From positions 98,954 through 162,953 of the forward strand of contig JAFEDI010000031.1 in the NCBI GenBank assembly GCA_018241725.1: DNA of 64,000 nucleotides, written 5' to 3'. Below are positions 1-7,858 of this stretch, in pieces. The translations under genes were made by a program, and so were the position numbers. The notes below the pieces were generated by a model. It was not told where the DNA came from. It searched no databases and saw only the letters and a program-made list of their open reading frames with translations. The first letter of the stretch is position 1; each line of letters begins with the position of its first letter. This stretch comes from Pseudomonadota bacterium (GTDB lineage: Bacteria > Pseudomonadota > Gammaproteobacteria > Burkholderiales > Rhodocyclaceae).

Positions 1-299
1 CCTTGGCGGATGCCGAGCTGGAGCACTTGGAGGGCCTGCTGGAGGCCTGCGAGCTGGATTTCGACTACGAGGTGAAACCGGGTGGGGTCTTCGAGCTGGA
101 GTTCGACAACGGCAGCAAGATCATCGTCAACCGGCACAGCGCGGCGCGGGAAATCTGGCTGGCCGCCAAGTCGGGCGGTTTTCACTTCCGTCCTGACGGC
201 GGGCGCTGGTTGGGGACGCGGGACGGAGCGGATTTCTATGCCGTGCTGTCCCGTTGCATGTCCGAGCAGGCCGGCGAGCCGGTCAATCTGAAGGGCTGA
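1..299 (+). CDS. cyaY: Frataxin-like iron-sulfur assembly protein CyaY (5' end outside window)
   Basis: The reading frame is open at the left edge and stops at 297-299, so only the last ~98 residues are present. The frataxin-fold signature is visible: a central acidic helix followed by strands with FELEFDNGSKIIVNR and REIWLAAKSGGFHF, then a C-terminal GEPVNL segment as in other CyaY proteins (about 105 aa in full). CyaY binds iron and modulates cysteine desulfurase/IscU during Fe-S cluster assembly in the cytoplasm. The TTG at position 3 is internal, because the family continues upstream with a few more helix residues. The gene converges on mrcA, with only 15 nt between the two stops. The assignment is confident; the true start cannot be seen. 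Confidence 0.93.
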   Translation, partial: LADAELEHLEGLLEACELDFDYEVKPGGVFELEFDNGSKIIVNRHSAAREIWLAAKSGGFHFRPDGGRWLGTRDGADFYAVLSRCMSEQAGEPVNLKG

Positions 300-314
300 C
301 CGGCTCCCAGTCTG

Positions 315-2597
315 TTAGTTGGTGTTGTGCGGAGCTTCTTCCGCCGGCGGGCTGGTGGGCTCCTGCGGAGTTTCCACCGGTGCTGCAGGCAGGTTCTCCT
401 TGTAGATCAGCTCCTCGGTGGCACTGCCTTCCGGCTGGATGCGGATCAGGCCGTCCGGCGGGGTTGGATAGCTCTCGGGGACACCGTCGAGGGCCTTGCG
501 CATGTAGTTGATCCACATCGGTAGTGCTGCAGTGCCGCCAGTTTCTCCGCTGCCCAGCTTGCGTGGCTGGTCGAAGCCGATCCACGCCACCGCGACGACG
601 GTCGGCTGGTAACCGCAGAACCAGGCGTCCACGTATTCGTTGGTGGTGCCGGTCTTGCCGGCCAGGTCGCCGCGTTTGAGGACCAGGGCCTTGGCGGCGG
701 TGCCGCGGCGGACGACGTCCTTCAGCATCGAGTCCATCAGGTAGGCATTGCGTTCGTCGATGGTCCGCTCGGCGGTTTCACCGGCCACCGGCGGGTCCAC
801 GCGGGCGAGCACGTGGCCGCCCTCGTCCTGGATCTCCTTCACCAGATAGGGCTCGACACGGTAGCCGCCGTTGGCGAAGACCGAGTAGCCGCGCAACATT
901 TGCCAGGGCGTGACGGAGCCGGCTCCGAGGGCCATTGTCAGGTAGGCCGGATGACGCTCGGCGTCGAAGCCGAATTTGGTCACGTAGTCCTGAGCATAGC
1001 GCGGGCCGATGGATTTCAGCAGGCGGATCGACACCATGTTCTTGGAGCGCGCCAGTGCGGAGCGCAGGGACATCGGCCCGTCGTATTTGCCGTCGTAGTT
1101 CTTCGGCTCCCAGGCTTGGCTACCGGTTTCCCCAGCCGGGAAAGAGATCGGCGAATCGTCGACGACGCTGTTGGGGCCGTAGCCCTTCTCGAAGGCGGCC
1201 GAATAGATGAAGGGCTTGAAGCTGGAGCCAGGTTGGCGCCATGCCTGCGTGACATGGTTGAATTTGTTGCGATTGAAGTCGAAGCCCCCTACCAGCGCGC
1301 GGATGGCGCCTGTGTGCGGGTCGGCTGCGGCCAGGGCGCCTTCGACCTCCGGTAGTTGACTGATCTCCCAGTGGTTGTCCACGTGCACCACGCGGATGAT
1401 GGCGCCCGGGCGGATGCGTTTGTTGGGTGGGGCCTTCTCGCTCAGCATTGCCGAGGCGAAGCGCAGGCCGTCACCGCTGATACGGAAGGTCTCGCCGTAG
1501 CGGTAGGCCGTGACTACGCCATTGCCCGCTTGGGTCACGATGGCTGCCTGGAGGTCGTCGTAGTCAGGTGTCTCGGCCAGGACTTCGTCGAGGCCCTCGG
1601 TCTGCTCCCCGCTCATTCGGGCGGGATCCACATAGCCCTCGACACCCCGGTAGCCGTGGCGGCGGTCGTAATCCATGATGCCGCGGCGAAGTGCTCGGTA
1701 GGCAGCGTCCTGTTCGGACTTGTTGATCGTCGTGATGACCTTGATGCCGCGGGTGTAGGCCTCTTCCTTGAACTGCTCGTAGGCGATCTGGCGGGCCATT
1801 TCCGCTACATAGTCGGCGCTGCTGCCGACGTCGCCAGGCCCGGTCACGACCTTCAGAGGAGCGTTGACGGCTTGCTGGTGCTCCGTTTCGGAGATGAAGC
1901 CCAGTTCGGTCATGCGACGCAGTACGTATTGCTGACGCAGGGCTGCACGCTTCGGATTGACGACTGGATTGTAGGCGGACGGGGCTTTCGGCAGGCCCGC
2001 GAGCATGGCTGCCTCTGGAACGTTAAGGTCGTGGATGGATTTACCGAAATAGGTCTGAGCGGCAACTGCGAAACCGTAGGCACGGCGGCCGAGGTAAATC
2101 TGATTGATATAGACCTCGAGGATCTGGTCCTTGGTGAGGTTCTGCTCGATCTTGAACGCCAGCAGGATTTCGTAAAGTTTGCGCGAGTAGGTCTTCTCGC
2201 GGGTCAGGAAGAAGTTCCGGGCCACCTGCATTGTGATCGTCGAGGAGCCCTGGCGCTTGCTGCCAGTGACGAGGTTGGCGCCCGCCGCGCGCAGCACGCC
2301 AGTGAAATCGACCCCGGAGTGCTGGTAGAAGCGGTCGTCCTCGGCGGCCAGAATGGCGTGTTTGAGAACGGGCGGTACATCCTGGATGTGGATGAAGGCA
2401 CGACGCTCTTCGCCGTACTCGCCGATCAGAATCCCGTCAGCCGTGTAGACGCGCAGCGGAATCTTGGGGTGGTAGTCGGTCAGTGCTTCCAGCGACGGGA
2501 GGGTCGGCCAGGCGAAGGCGACGGCCAGGGCGAGGATGGCGAGGCCAATGGCCAGCAGGCCGAGAAGTGCGATGAAGGGGTAGAGTACCCAGCGCAT
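315..2597 (-). CDS. mrcA: Penicillin-binding protein 1A, bifunctional transglycosylase/transpeptidase
   Basis: A class A PBP of 760 aa that polymerises lipid II and cross-links peptidoglycan at the inner membrane. From the start chosen here there is one N-terminal membrane anchor (about residues 5-29). The glycosyltransferase domain follows, with catalytic Glu86 in AAEDDRFYQHSG and the motif GSSTITMQVARNFFL. The transpeptidase domain has active-site Ser458 in PGSSFKPF, an SKN motif and KTGTTNEY. The frame extends upstream to 2666, but the ATG at 2630 sits inside a TATAAT box, so a transcript from that promoter would begin downstream of it. The ATG at 2597 (MRWVLYPF) also matches where PBP1A proteins normally begin. 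Mid-protein OB-like region is present and no damage is seen. The gene is divergent from pilM, an arrangement common in beta- and gammaproteobacteria. Confidence 0.95.
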   Translation of the reverse strand: MRWVLYPFIALLGLLAIGLAILALAVAFAWPTLPSLEALTDYHPKIPLRVYTADGILIGEYGEERRAFIHIQDVPPVLKHAILAAEDDRFYQHSGVDFTGVLRAAGANLVTGSKRQGSSTITMQVARNFFLTREKTYSRKLYEILLAFKIEQNLTKDQILEVYINQIYLGRRAYGFAVAAQTYFGKSIHDLNVPEAAMLAGLPKAPSAYNPVVNPKRAALRQQYVLRRMTELGFISETEHQQAVNAPLKVVTGPGDVGSSADYVAEMARQIAYEQFKEEAYTRGIKVITTINKSEQDAAYRALRRGIMDYDRRHGYRGVEGYVDPARMSGEQTEGLDEVLAETPDYDDLQAAIVTQAGNGVVTAYRYGETFRISGDGLRFASAMLSEKAPPNKRIRPGAIIRVVHVDNHWEISQLPEVEGALAAADPHTGAIRALVGGFDFNRNKFNHVTQAWRQPGSSFKPFIYSAAFEKGYGPNSVVDDSPISFPAGETGSQAWEPKNYDGKYDGPMSLRSALARSKNMVSIRLLKSIGPRYAQDYVTKFGFDAERHPAYLTMALGAGSVTPWQMLRGYSVFANGGYRVEPYLVKEIQDEGGHVLARVDPPVAGETAERTIDERNAYLMDSMLKDVVRRGTAAKALVLKRGDLAGKTGTTNEYVDAWFCGYQPTVVAVAWIGFDQPRKLGSGETGGTAALPMWINYMRKALDGVPESYPTPPDGLIRIQPEGSATEELIYKENLPAAPVETPQEPTSPPAEEAPHNTN

Positions 2598-2628
2598 GAC
2601 GGGAGCAGGGAGCAGAGTAAAGTGCTGC

Positions 2629-2655
2629 ATTATACGAGGAGGCCCGATTTGTCGC
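2629..2655 (-). promoter_or_regulatory. Candidate sigma-70 promoter of mrcA
   Basis: On the minus strand a perfect TATAAT (2634-2629) lies 15 nt downstream of GCGACA (2655-2650), a 4/6 match to the -35 consensus. Transcription would begin about 25 nt upstream of the ATG at 2597. The spacer is shorter than ideal, so the -35 assignment is tentative. The -10 box supports the downstream start codon for mrcA. Confidence 0.5.
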
Positions 2656-2772
2656 CTGATATGCAATCCGGTATTCTCCCGGGCCTTACCTTTACACTTG
2701 TCATGGTTGTTGTTAGGATCTCAAGTAGTTTGTTGGTATTGCACCTAACATAAAGAAATTTCAGGATTTTTT

Positions 2773-3849
2773 GTGATCGACCTCTCCTTTTTGAACCCCC
2801 GGGCACGCCCTTTGATCGGTGTCGACGTCTCGTCTTCGTCGGTCAAAATGGTGGAGTTGTCCGCCGTCTCGGGCGGTGGCTATCGGGTCGAGCGGTACGC
2901 CGTCGAAGCGCTTCCGCGGGAGGCCGTATCCGATGGAAACATCGTCAATCTGGAGGCTGTATCCGATGCCATCCGGCGTGGCTGGCGTCGGCTCGGAACC
3001 GCGACCCGTTTCGTGGCGCTTGCGCTCCCGGCGTCGGCGGTCATCACCAAGAAAATTATCCTGCCCGCGGGCCTGCGCGACCAGGAGTTGGAGGTGCAGG
3101 TCGAGTCGGAAGCGAATCAGTACATTCCCTTTGCGCTCGATGAGGTGAATCTCGATTTTCAGGTCATCGGTCCGGCGGCTTCCAGTGCGGACGAGGACGA
3201 GGTGTTGATCGCAGCGTCCCGCAAGGAGAAGGTCGAAGATAGGGTCGCTGCAGCGGAAGCTGCCGGCCTCAAGGCGCTGGTGATGGATGTCGAGTCCTAC
3301 GCGTCGCTGGCTGCCTTCGAACTGGTTCAGGAGCAGTTGCCCGACCGCGGGGAAGACAAAATCATCGCGCTGGTGGATGCCGGCGCTAACGTGATGAATG
3401 TGTCAGTGCTGCGCAATGGCAACCAGGTGTACGCCCGTGAGCAGGCCTTCGGCGGTTTCTTGCTTACCCAGGACATCATGCGCCACTTTGGGATGTCCCT
3501 TGAGGAAGCCGAAAGTGGCAAGCGTACCGGTTCGTTACCCGAGAGCTATGAGTCCGATCTTCTGCGCCCGTTCATGGACGCCATGGCATTGGAAGTATCG
3601 CGGGCGCTGCAGTTCTTTTTCACCTCCACCCAGTTCAATCAGGTAGACCATATCGTCCTTGCTGGCGGTTGTGCCGTCATCCCCGGGCTTGCGGAAACCG
3701 TCGCGGGCCGTACCCAGGTGGATACCCTGGTGGCCAACCCGTTTGCGAACATGAGCCTTGGTTCAAAGGTTCGGCCGAAGAATCTCGCGGCGGATGCCCC
3801 TGCCTTGCTGGTTGCCTGTGGTCTGGCTTTGCGGAGGTTTGATTTGTGA
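2773..3849 (+). CDS. pilM: Type IV pilus inner-membrane platform protein PilM
   Basis: Actin-like cytoplasmic protein of 358 aa with the ATP-binding fold typical of PilM (GVDVSSSSVKMVEL near the N-terminus, a LVDAGANVMNVSVLRNG segment, and a C-terminal VLAGGCAVIPGL phosphate-binding loop). PilM docks to the cytoplasmic N-terminus of PilN and joins the pilus motor to the PilNOP alignment complex. The start is GTG with AGGA six bases upstream. It is the first gene of pilMNOPQ, and its stop overlaps the pilN start by 4 nt (GTGA), implying translational coupling. Confidence 0.96.
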   Translation: MIDLSFLNPRARPLIGVDVSSSSVKMVELSAVSGGGYRVERYAVEALPREAVSDGNIVNLEAVSDAIRRGWRRLGTATRFVALALPASAVITKKIILPAGLRDQELEVQVESEANQYIPFALDEVNLDFQVIGPAASSADEDEVLIAASRKEKVEDRVAAAEAAGLKALVMDVESYASLAAFELVQEQLPDRGEDKIIALVDAGANVMNVSVLRNGNQVYAREQAFGGFLLTQDIMRHFGMSLEEAESGKRTGSLPESYESDLLRPFMDAMALEVSRALQFFFTSTQFNQVDHIVLAGGCAVIPGLAETVAGRTQVDTLVANPFANMSLGSKVRPKNLAADAPALLVACGLALRRFDL

Positions 3850-4454
3850 TCCGTATCAACCTGCTTCCTCACCGGGAAGAGAAGCGCAAGGCGCGCCGAC
3901 AACAATTCGCGCTGTTTTCCGCCTTTGTGGCGGTGGTAGGGCTTGTGGTGTGGTTCATCGGCCATACGATCCTGGCGGGGTATGTGGATGGTCAGGACGC
4001 AAAGAACGTCTTTCTCAAGCAGGAAATCGCCGCGCTTGACAAGGAGATCGTGGAAATCAAAGGTTTGCGGGAACAGGCTGAGGCGTTGCTGTCCCGAAAG
4101 CAGGTCATCGAGTCGTTGCAGACCAATCGTACGGAAACTGTCCAGTTGTTCAACGAACTGGTCCGTCAGATGCCTGAAGGCGTTTATCTCAAGTCACTTA
4201 AGCAGTCCGGCTCGAAGATCAATTTGATCGGCTATGCCCAGTCGAATGCGCGGGTATCCACCCTGATGCGTAATCTCGAGGCTTCGCCTTATCTCGAGCG
4301 CGCTGATCTGGTCGAGGTCAAGGCGGCGGTTCTGAATACCCGTCGCGTCAGTGAATTCAATCTCAATGTGAGCATCGAGCGCACCAAGGCGGAGGACTCT
4401 GGCAAGCCGAAGGCTGGCGGCGGGGTCAGCAATCCTGCGGGAGGCAAGCCATGA
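3846..4454 (+). CDS. pilN: Type IV pilus alignment protein PilN
   Basis: A 202-aa bitopic inner-membrane protein. The cytoplasmic N-terminus carries the conserved PilM-binding peptide IRINLLPHREEKR (residues 2-14), followed by one membrane helix (about 22-44), a coiled-coil stretch (about 50-95) and a periplasmic ferredoxin-like domain. The C-terminal tail is rich in Gly, Lys and Pro and is probably disordered. It forms a heterodimer with PilO in the periplasm. The GTG start overlaps the pilM stop, and its own stop overlaps pilO by ATGA. Confidence 0.95.
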   Translation: MIRINLLPHREEKRKARRQQFALFSAFVAVVGLVVWFIGHTILAGYVDGQDAKNVFLKQEIAALDKEIVEIKGLREQAEALLSRKQVIESLQTNRTETVQLFNELVRQMPEGVYLKSLKQSGSKINLIGYAQSNARVSTLMRNLEASPYLERADLVEVKAAVLNTRRVSEFNLNVSIERTKAEDSGKPKAGGGVSNPAGGKP

Positions 4455-5125
4455 GTCTAAGGGAGTCGATAGAGAAGCTCCGGACGATGGATGTCCAGAC
4501 CCTGATGCGGGATTTCCAGGGGTTGGATCCCAATGATCCCGGGCAGTGGCCGCTGCTGCCCCGGTTGGCGACGTTGCTGGCGATTTTTCTCGTTATCGTC
4601 GCCGGTGGCTGGTGGTTCGACTGGAGCGATCAGTTGACCACGCTGGATAGCAAGGAAAAGGAAGAAATTACGCTCAAGGATGATTGGTTGTTGAAGAAGC
4701 GCCAGGCTGTCAATCTTCCTGAATACCGTCGTCAATTGGCGGAGATCGACCGTCAGTTTGGTGCTTTATTGAAGCAGTTGCCGAATCGCTCCGAGATCGA
4801 GTCCTTGTTGGCGGACATCAATCAGGCCGGTCTGGGGCGTGGACTGCAGTTTGAATTGTTCAAGCCAGGTGCCGAGAGCTTGAAGGATTTTTATGCAGAG
4901 TTGCCGATTTCCGTGCGGGTGACCGGCGGTTATCACGACCTCGGCGAATTTGTCAGTGACGTGGCGCAGATGCCGCGGATCGTGACCTTGAACGACATCG
5001 CCATCGAAACGCTCAAGGAAGGCAACCTCAAGTTTGATGCGACTGCGATGACTTATCGTTACCTGGATGACGAGGAAGTCGCAGCCCTGCGCAAGGAAAA
5101 GGCCAAGGAAAAGGCGCGTAAGTGA
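4451..5125 (+). CDS. pilO: Type IV pilus alignment protein PilO
   Basis: A 224-aa inner-membrane protein with a short cytoplasmic N-terminus, one membrane helix (about residues 37-56), a periplasmic coiled coil (about 65-115) and a ferredoxin-like C-terminal fold (the ELPISVRVTGGYHDLGEFVSDVA region is characteristic). It partners PilN and contacts PilP, linking the motor to the outer-membrane secretin. The C-terminus is Lys-rich (REKAKEKARK-like). The start overlaps the pilN stop by 4 nt and the stop overlaps pilP, so expression is coupled along the operon. Confidence 0.95.
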   Translation: MSLRESIEKLRTMDVQTLMRDFQGLDPNDPGQWPLLPRLATLLAIFLVIVAGGWWFDWSDQLTTLDSKEKEEITLKDDWLLKKRQAVNLPEYRRQLAEIDRQFGALLKQLPNRSEIESLLADINQAGLGRGLQFELFKPGAESLKDFYAELPISVRVTGGYHDLGEFVSDVAQMPRIVTLNDIAIETLKEGNLKFDATAMTYRYLDDEEVAALRKEKAKEKARK

Positions 5126-5652
5126 CGATCATGCGACTGACTCTGATAGTGCCTCTGCTTCTTTCGGTACTGCTGGCCGGGTGCGGTGACAAACAGCAGG
5201 ATTTGCGTGACTGGATGGCCGAGGCGTCGAAGGACCTCAAGCCCAATCTGAAGCCCTTGCCACCGATCCGCCAGGCATCCGTTGTGAATTATCAAGGCAG
5301 TGGCCTGCTTGATCCATTCAAGCAGGCCAAGCTTGAACCGGACAAGAAGTCGGGCTTCGTGCCGGATGCAAACCGGCGACGGGAGCCCCTTGAGGCGTAT
5401 CCGCTCGAATCGCTCAAGATGGTTGGCGTCATGATGAGAAAAGGTCAGGCCCATGCCATCATCGCCGTCGACAAGACGCTCCATCAGGTCAAGGTCGGCA
5501 ATTATCTTGGGCAGAATTACGGAAAGATCACGGGCATCAGTGAATCCGCGGTGACCTTGAAAGAACTTGTCGAGGATGTGGGCGGTGAATGGACCGAGCG
5601 CATCAGCACGCTCCAGTTGCAGGAGCAGGCGCCTCAGGAGGCGAAGAAATGA
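5122..5652 (+). CDS. pilP: Type IV pilus assembly lipoprotein PilP
   Basis: A 176-aa inner-membrane lipoprotein with a signal peptide ending in the lipobox LLAGC. A disordered linker follows (about residues 25-90, with the LLDPFK motif that binds PilNO). The C-terminal beta-sandwich homology region (SLKMVGVMMRKGQAHAII onwards) contacts the N0 domain of PilQ. Two starts are possible: GTG at 5122, which overlaps the pilO stop and fits the coupling seen throughout the operon, and ATG at 5131. Both give the same mature protein. Confidence 0.94.
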   Translation: MTIMRLTLIVPLLLSVLLAGCGDKQQDLRDWMAEASKDLKPNLKPLPPIRQASVVNYQGSGLLDPFKQAKLEPDKKSGFVPDANRRREPLEAYPLESLKMVGVMMRKGQAHAIIAVDKTLHQVKVGNYLGQNYGKITGISESAVTLKELVEDVGGEWTERISTLQLQEQAPQEAKK

Positions 5653-7835
5653 AAATGAGACCTTGTGGGGTCAGGTTGGGCGCATGGGTGGTGGCTGCGT
5701 GTCTTGGCGGGCTGGTGCTTCCTGTGTCCGTGCTGGCCCAGGTCCCGCAGGCGGCGGACGTTGTGTCGGCAGGCAACCGGATTGAGAAGATCATGGCCGT
5801 GGAGCAAGGGGGCAACATTGTCCTCAAGCTCACCCTTGCCAGGCCGCTGGCTGCCTTGCCGGCAAGTTTCAGTGTGGCGAGCCCAGCACGCATTGCGTTC
5901 GATTTCCCGGATACGGCCAATGGCTTGGGGCGCAATAGCCAGACGCTCAATGCCGGCGATTTGCGGAGTGTGAACGTCGTGCAGGTTGGGGACCGGACGC
6001 GCTTGGTCTTGAACCTGTCCCGGGTCTACCCTTACGAGACGCGTCAGGATGGGAACGATCTCCTGATCACACTGGCGGCTGGACAGGTCCGAGAGGCGAC
6101 GAGCCAGCTTGCTCAGCGGAGTACCCAGTTTGCCCCGGCCGCCGTGGGGCAGTCGGAGCGGCACGCCATTCGCGATATCAATTTCCGGCGTGGCAAGGAC
6201 GGTGAGGGGCGGCTGGTAGTCGATCTGTCTGACCCGAATGCCGGTATCGATATTCGGCAACAGGGCGAGGATCTGATCGTCGATTTTCTGAAGACGGATG
6301 TGCCGGAACAATTGCGTCGGAAGCTGGATGTGGTGGATTTCGGTACCCCGGTGTCCACTGTGCTGACCAAGACCCAGGGCGGGAATGTGCGCATGACGGT
6401 GACGCCGCGTGGGCTCTGGGAGCATAACGCTTACCAGAGCGACAGTCAGTTCGTGCTTGAAGTGAAGCCTGTCAAGGAGGATCCCAACAAGCTGACGCAA
6501 GGCGCGGGCAAGGGCCGCTTCTCCGGCGAGAAGCTATCCCTGAACTTCCAGAACATCGACGTGCGTTCCGTGCTGCAGGTCATCGCGGACTTCACGAATT
6601 TCAACATCATCACCAGTGACTCCGTGCAGGGCAACCTGACTCTGCGCCTCAAGGACGTGCCGTGGGATCAGGCCCTCGACATCATCCTGCAGGCGCGGGG
6701 GCTGGACATGCGCAAGAATGGCAACGTGATCTGGATCGCGCCGCGGGACGAGTTGGTTGCCCGTGAAAAGCTCGACCTGGAAGCAAAGGCTCAGGTCGGT
6801 GATCTGGAGCCACTGAGGACCGAGAGTTTTCAGATCAACTACCACAAGGCGAAGAGTGTTGCCGAGTTCCTGAAGAGCAAGGACCAGTCTGTGCTTTCCA
6901 AGCGGGGTAGCGTTCTGCCTGACGAGCGCAGCAACAAGATTTTCGTCAATGATGTGGCGTCCCGACTCGAGGACATTCGTCGCCTGATCGCCGAAGTGGA
7001 TGTCGAGGTGCGTCAAGTCCTGATTGAGGCGCAGATTGTCGAGGCCACCGATACGTTTGCAAGCAACCTGGGTGTGCGTCTCGGCTTCGGGGCCAAAACC
7101 GGTGGTCAGATTGGAACGACCACGGGGGGGGTCCCGGTTTTCCGGAATACTCTTGGGACGGGTAATCTGTCTTCAATCGGCTACCAGGCCGGTCAGATTA
7201 CGACGGTTCCTGATTACACCAACGGCCTGGGCGTTAATCTGCCTGCGTCAACCATTAACAATAAGTCAGCAGGCGCGTTCTCATTTGCATTGTGGAACAG
7301 CGCGGCAACCCGTTACATCGATCTCGAGGTCTCGGCGCTGGAAGCGGATGGGCGTGGCAAGGTCGTGTCCCGCCCGCGCGTGATGACGGCCGATAAGGCC
7401 GAGGCGATCATCGAGCAAGGTTCGGAAGTGCCGTATCAAACCCAGTCCGGGGGAACCGCTTTTCCGACCGTCAGCTTCAAGAAGGCCAATCTGACCTTGA
7501 AGGTGAAGCCGCAGATCACGCCGGATGGCAAGGTGATGATGGCACTAGAGGTCAATAAGGACCAGCCGCGCTACGATCAGCCGGTTGCCGGTGGTAACGT
7601 GCCGATCGACACCAAGCACGTCAAGACCGAAGTGGTGGTCGAGAACGGTGGCACGGTCGTCATCGGCGGGATCTACATTCAGGAAATCGGCAACAATACG
7701 ACGAAGATCCCGTTGCTGGGGGATGTGCCGGTTCTCGGCTATCTGTTCCGGAATACAGAGCGCAAGGACAACAAGACTGAGTTGCTCGTGTTCATTACGC
7801 CTCGAATCATCAACGATCAGCTCGGTCTGCGCTGA
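5649..7835 (+). CDS. pilQ: Type IV pilus outer-membrane secretin PilQ
   Basis: A 728-aa secretin through which the pilus crosses the outer membrane. A signal peptide (about residues 1-31) precedes two AMIN domains that bind peptidoglycan (about 45-145 and 165-275). Next come the N0/STN domain (LSLNFQNIDVRSVLQVIADF), the N1 domain with YHKAKSVAEFLKS, and the secretin core with VVSRPRVMT, EQGSEVPYQT and the closing VVIGGIYIQE / TELLVFITPRI motifs. The start at 5649 overlaps the pilP stop (ATGA) and has AGGAGG about 8 nt upstream. The frame is open further upstream, but that part only shadows pilP. A lipoprotein follows after a 23-nt gap. Confidence 0.96.
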   Translation: MKMRPCGVRLGAWVVAACLGGLVLPVSVLAQVPQAADVVSAGNRIEKIMAVEQGGNIVLKLTLARPLAALPASFSVASPARIAFDFPDTANGLGRNSQTLNAGDLRSVNVVQVGDRTRLVLNLSRVYPYETRQDGNDLLITLAAGQVREATSQLAQRSTQFAPAAVGQSERHAIRDINFRRGKDGEGRLVVDLSDPNAGIDIRQQGEDLIVDFLKTDVPEQLRRKLDVVDFGTPVSTVLTKTQGGNVRMTVTPRGLWEHNAYQSDSQFVLEVKPVKEDPNKLTQGAGKGRFSGEKLSLNFQNIDVRSVLQVIADFTNFNIITSDSVQGNLTLRLKDVPWDQALDIILQARGLDMRKNGNVIWIAPRDELVAREKLDLEAKAQVGDLEPLRTESFQINYHKAKSVAEFLKSKDQSVLSKRGSVLPDERSNKIFVNDVASRLEDIRRLIAEVDVEVRQVLIEAQIVEATDTFASNLGVRLGFGAKTGGQIGTTTGGVPVFRNTLGTGNLSSIGYQAGQITTVPDYTNGLGVNLPASTINNKSAGAFSFALWNSAATRYIDLEVSALEADGRGKVVSRPRVMTADKAEAIIEQGSEVPYQTQSGGTAFPTVSFKKANLTLKVKPQITPDGKVMMALEVNKDQPRYDQPVAGGNVPIDTKHVKTEVVVENGGTVVIGGIYIQEIGNNTTKIPLLGDVPVLGYLFRNTERKDNKTELLVFITPRIINDQLGLR

Positions 7836-7858
7836 CCTTCATTAATACGGGAATTTCT

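Noticed and set aside
1356-2753. 465-codon plus-strand open frame inside mrcA
   Set aside because: Antisense of a clear PBP1A; no domain and no ribosome site.
2700-2772. Sigma-54 promoter for pilM
   Set aside because: GG and GC dinucleotides occur but not with the required 10-nt spacing.
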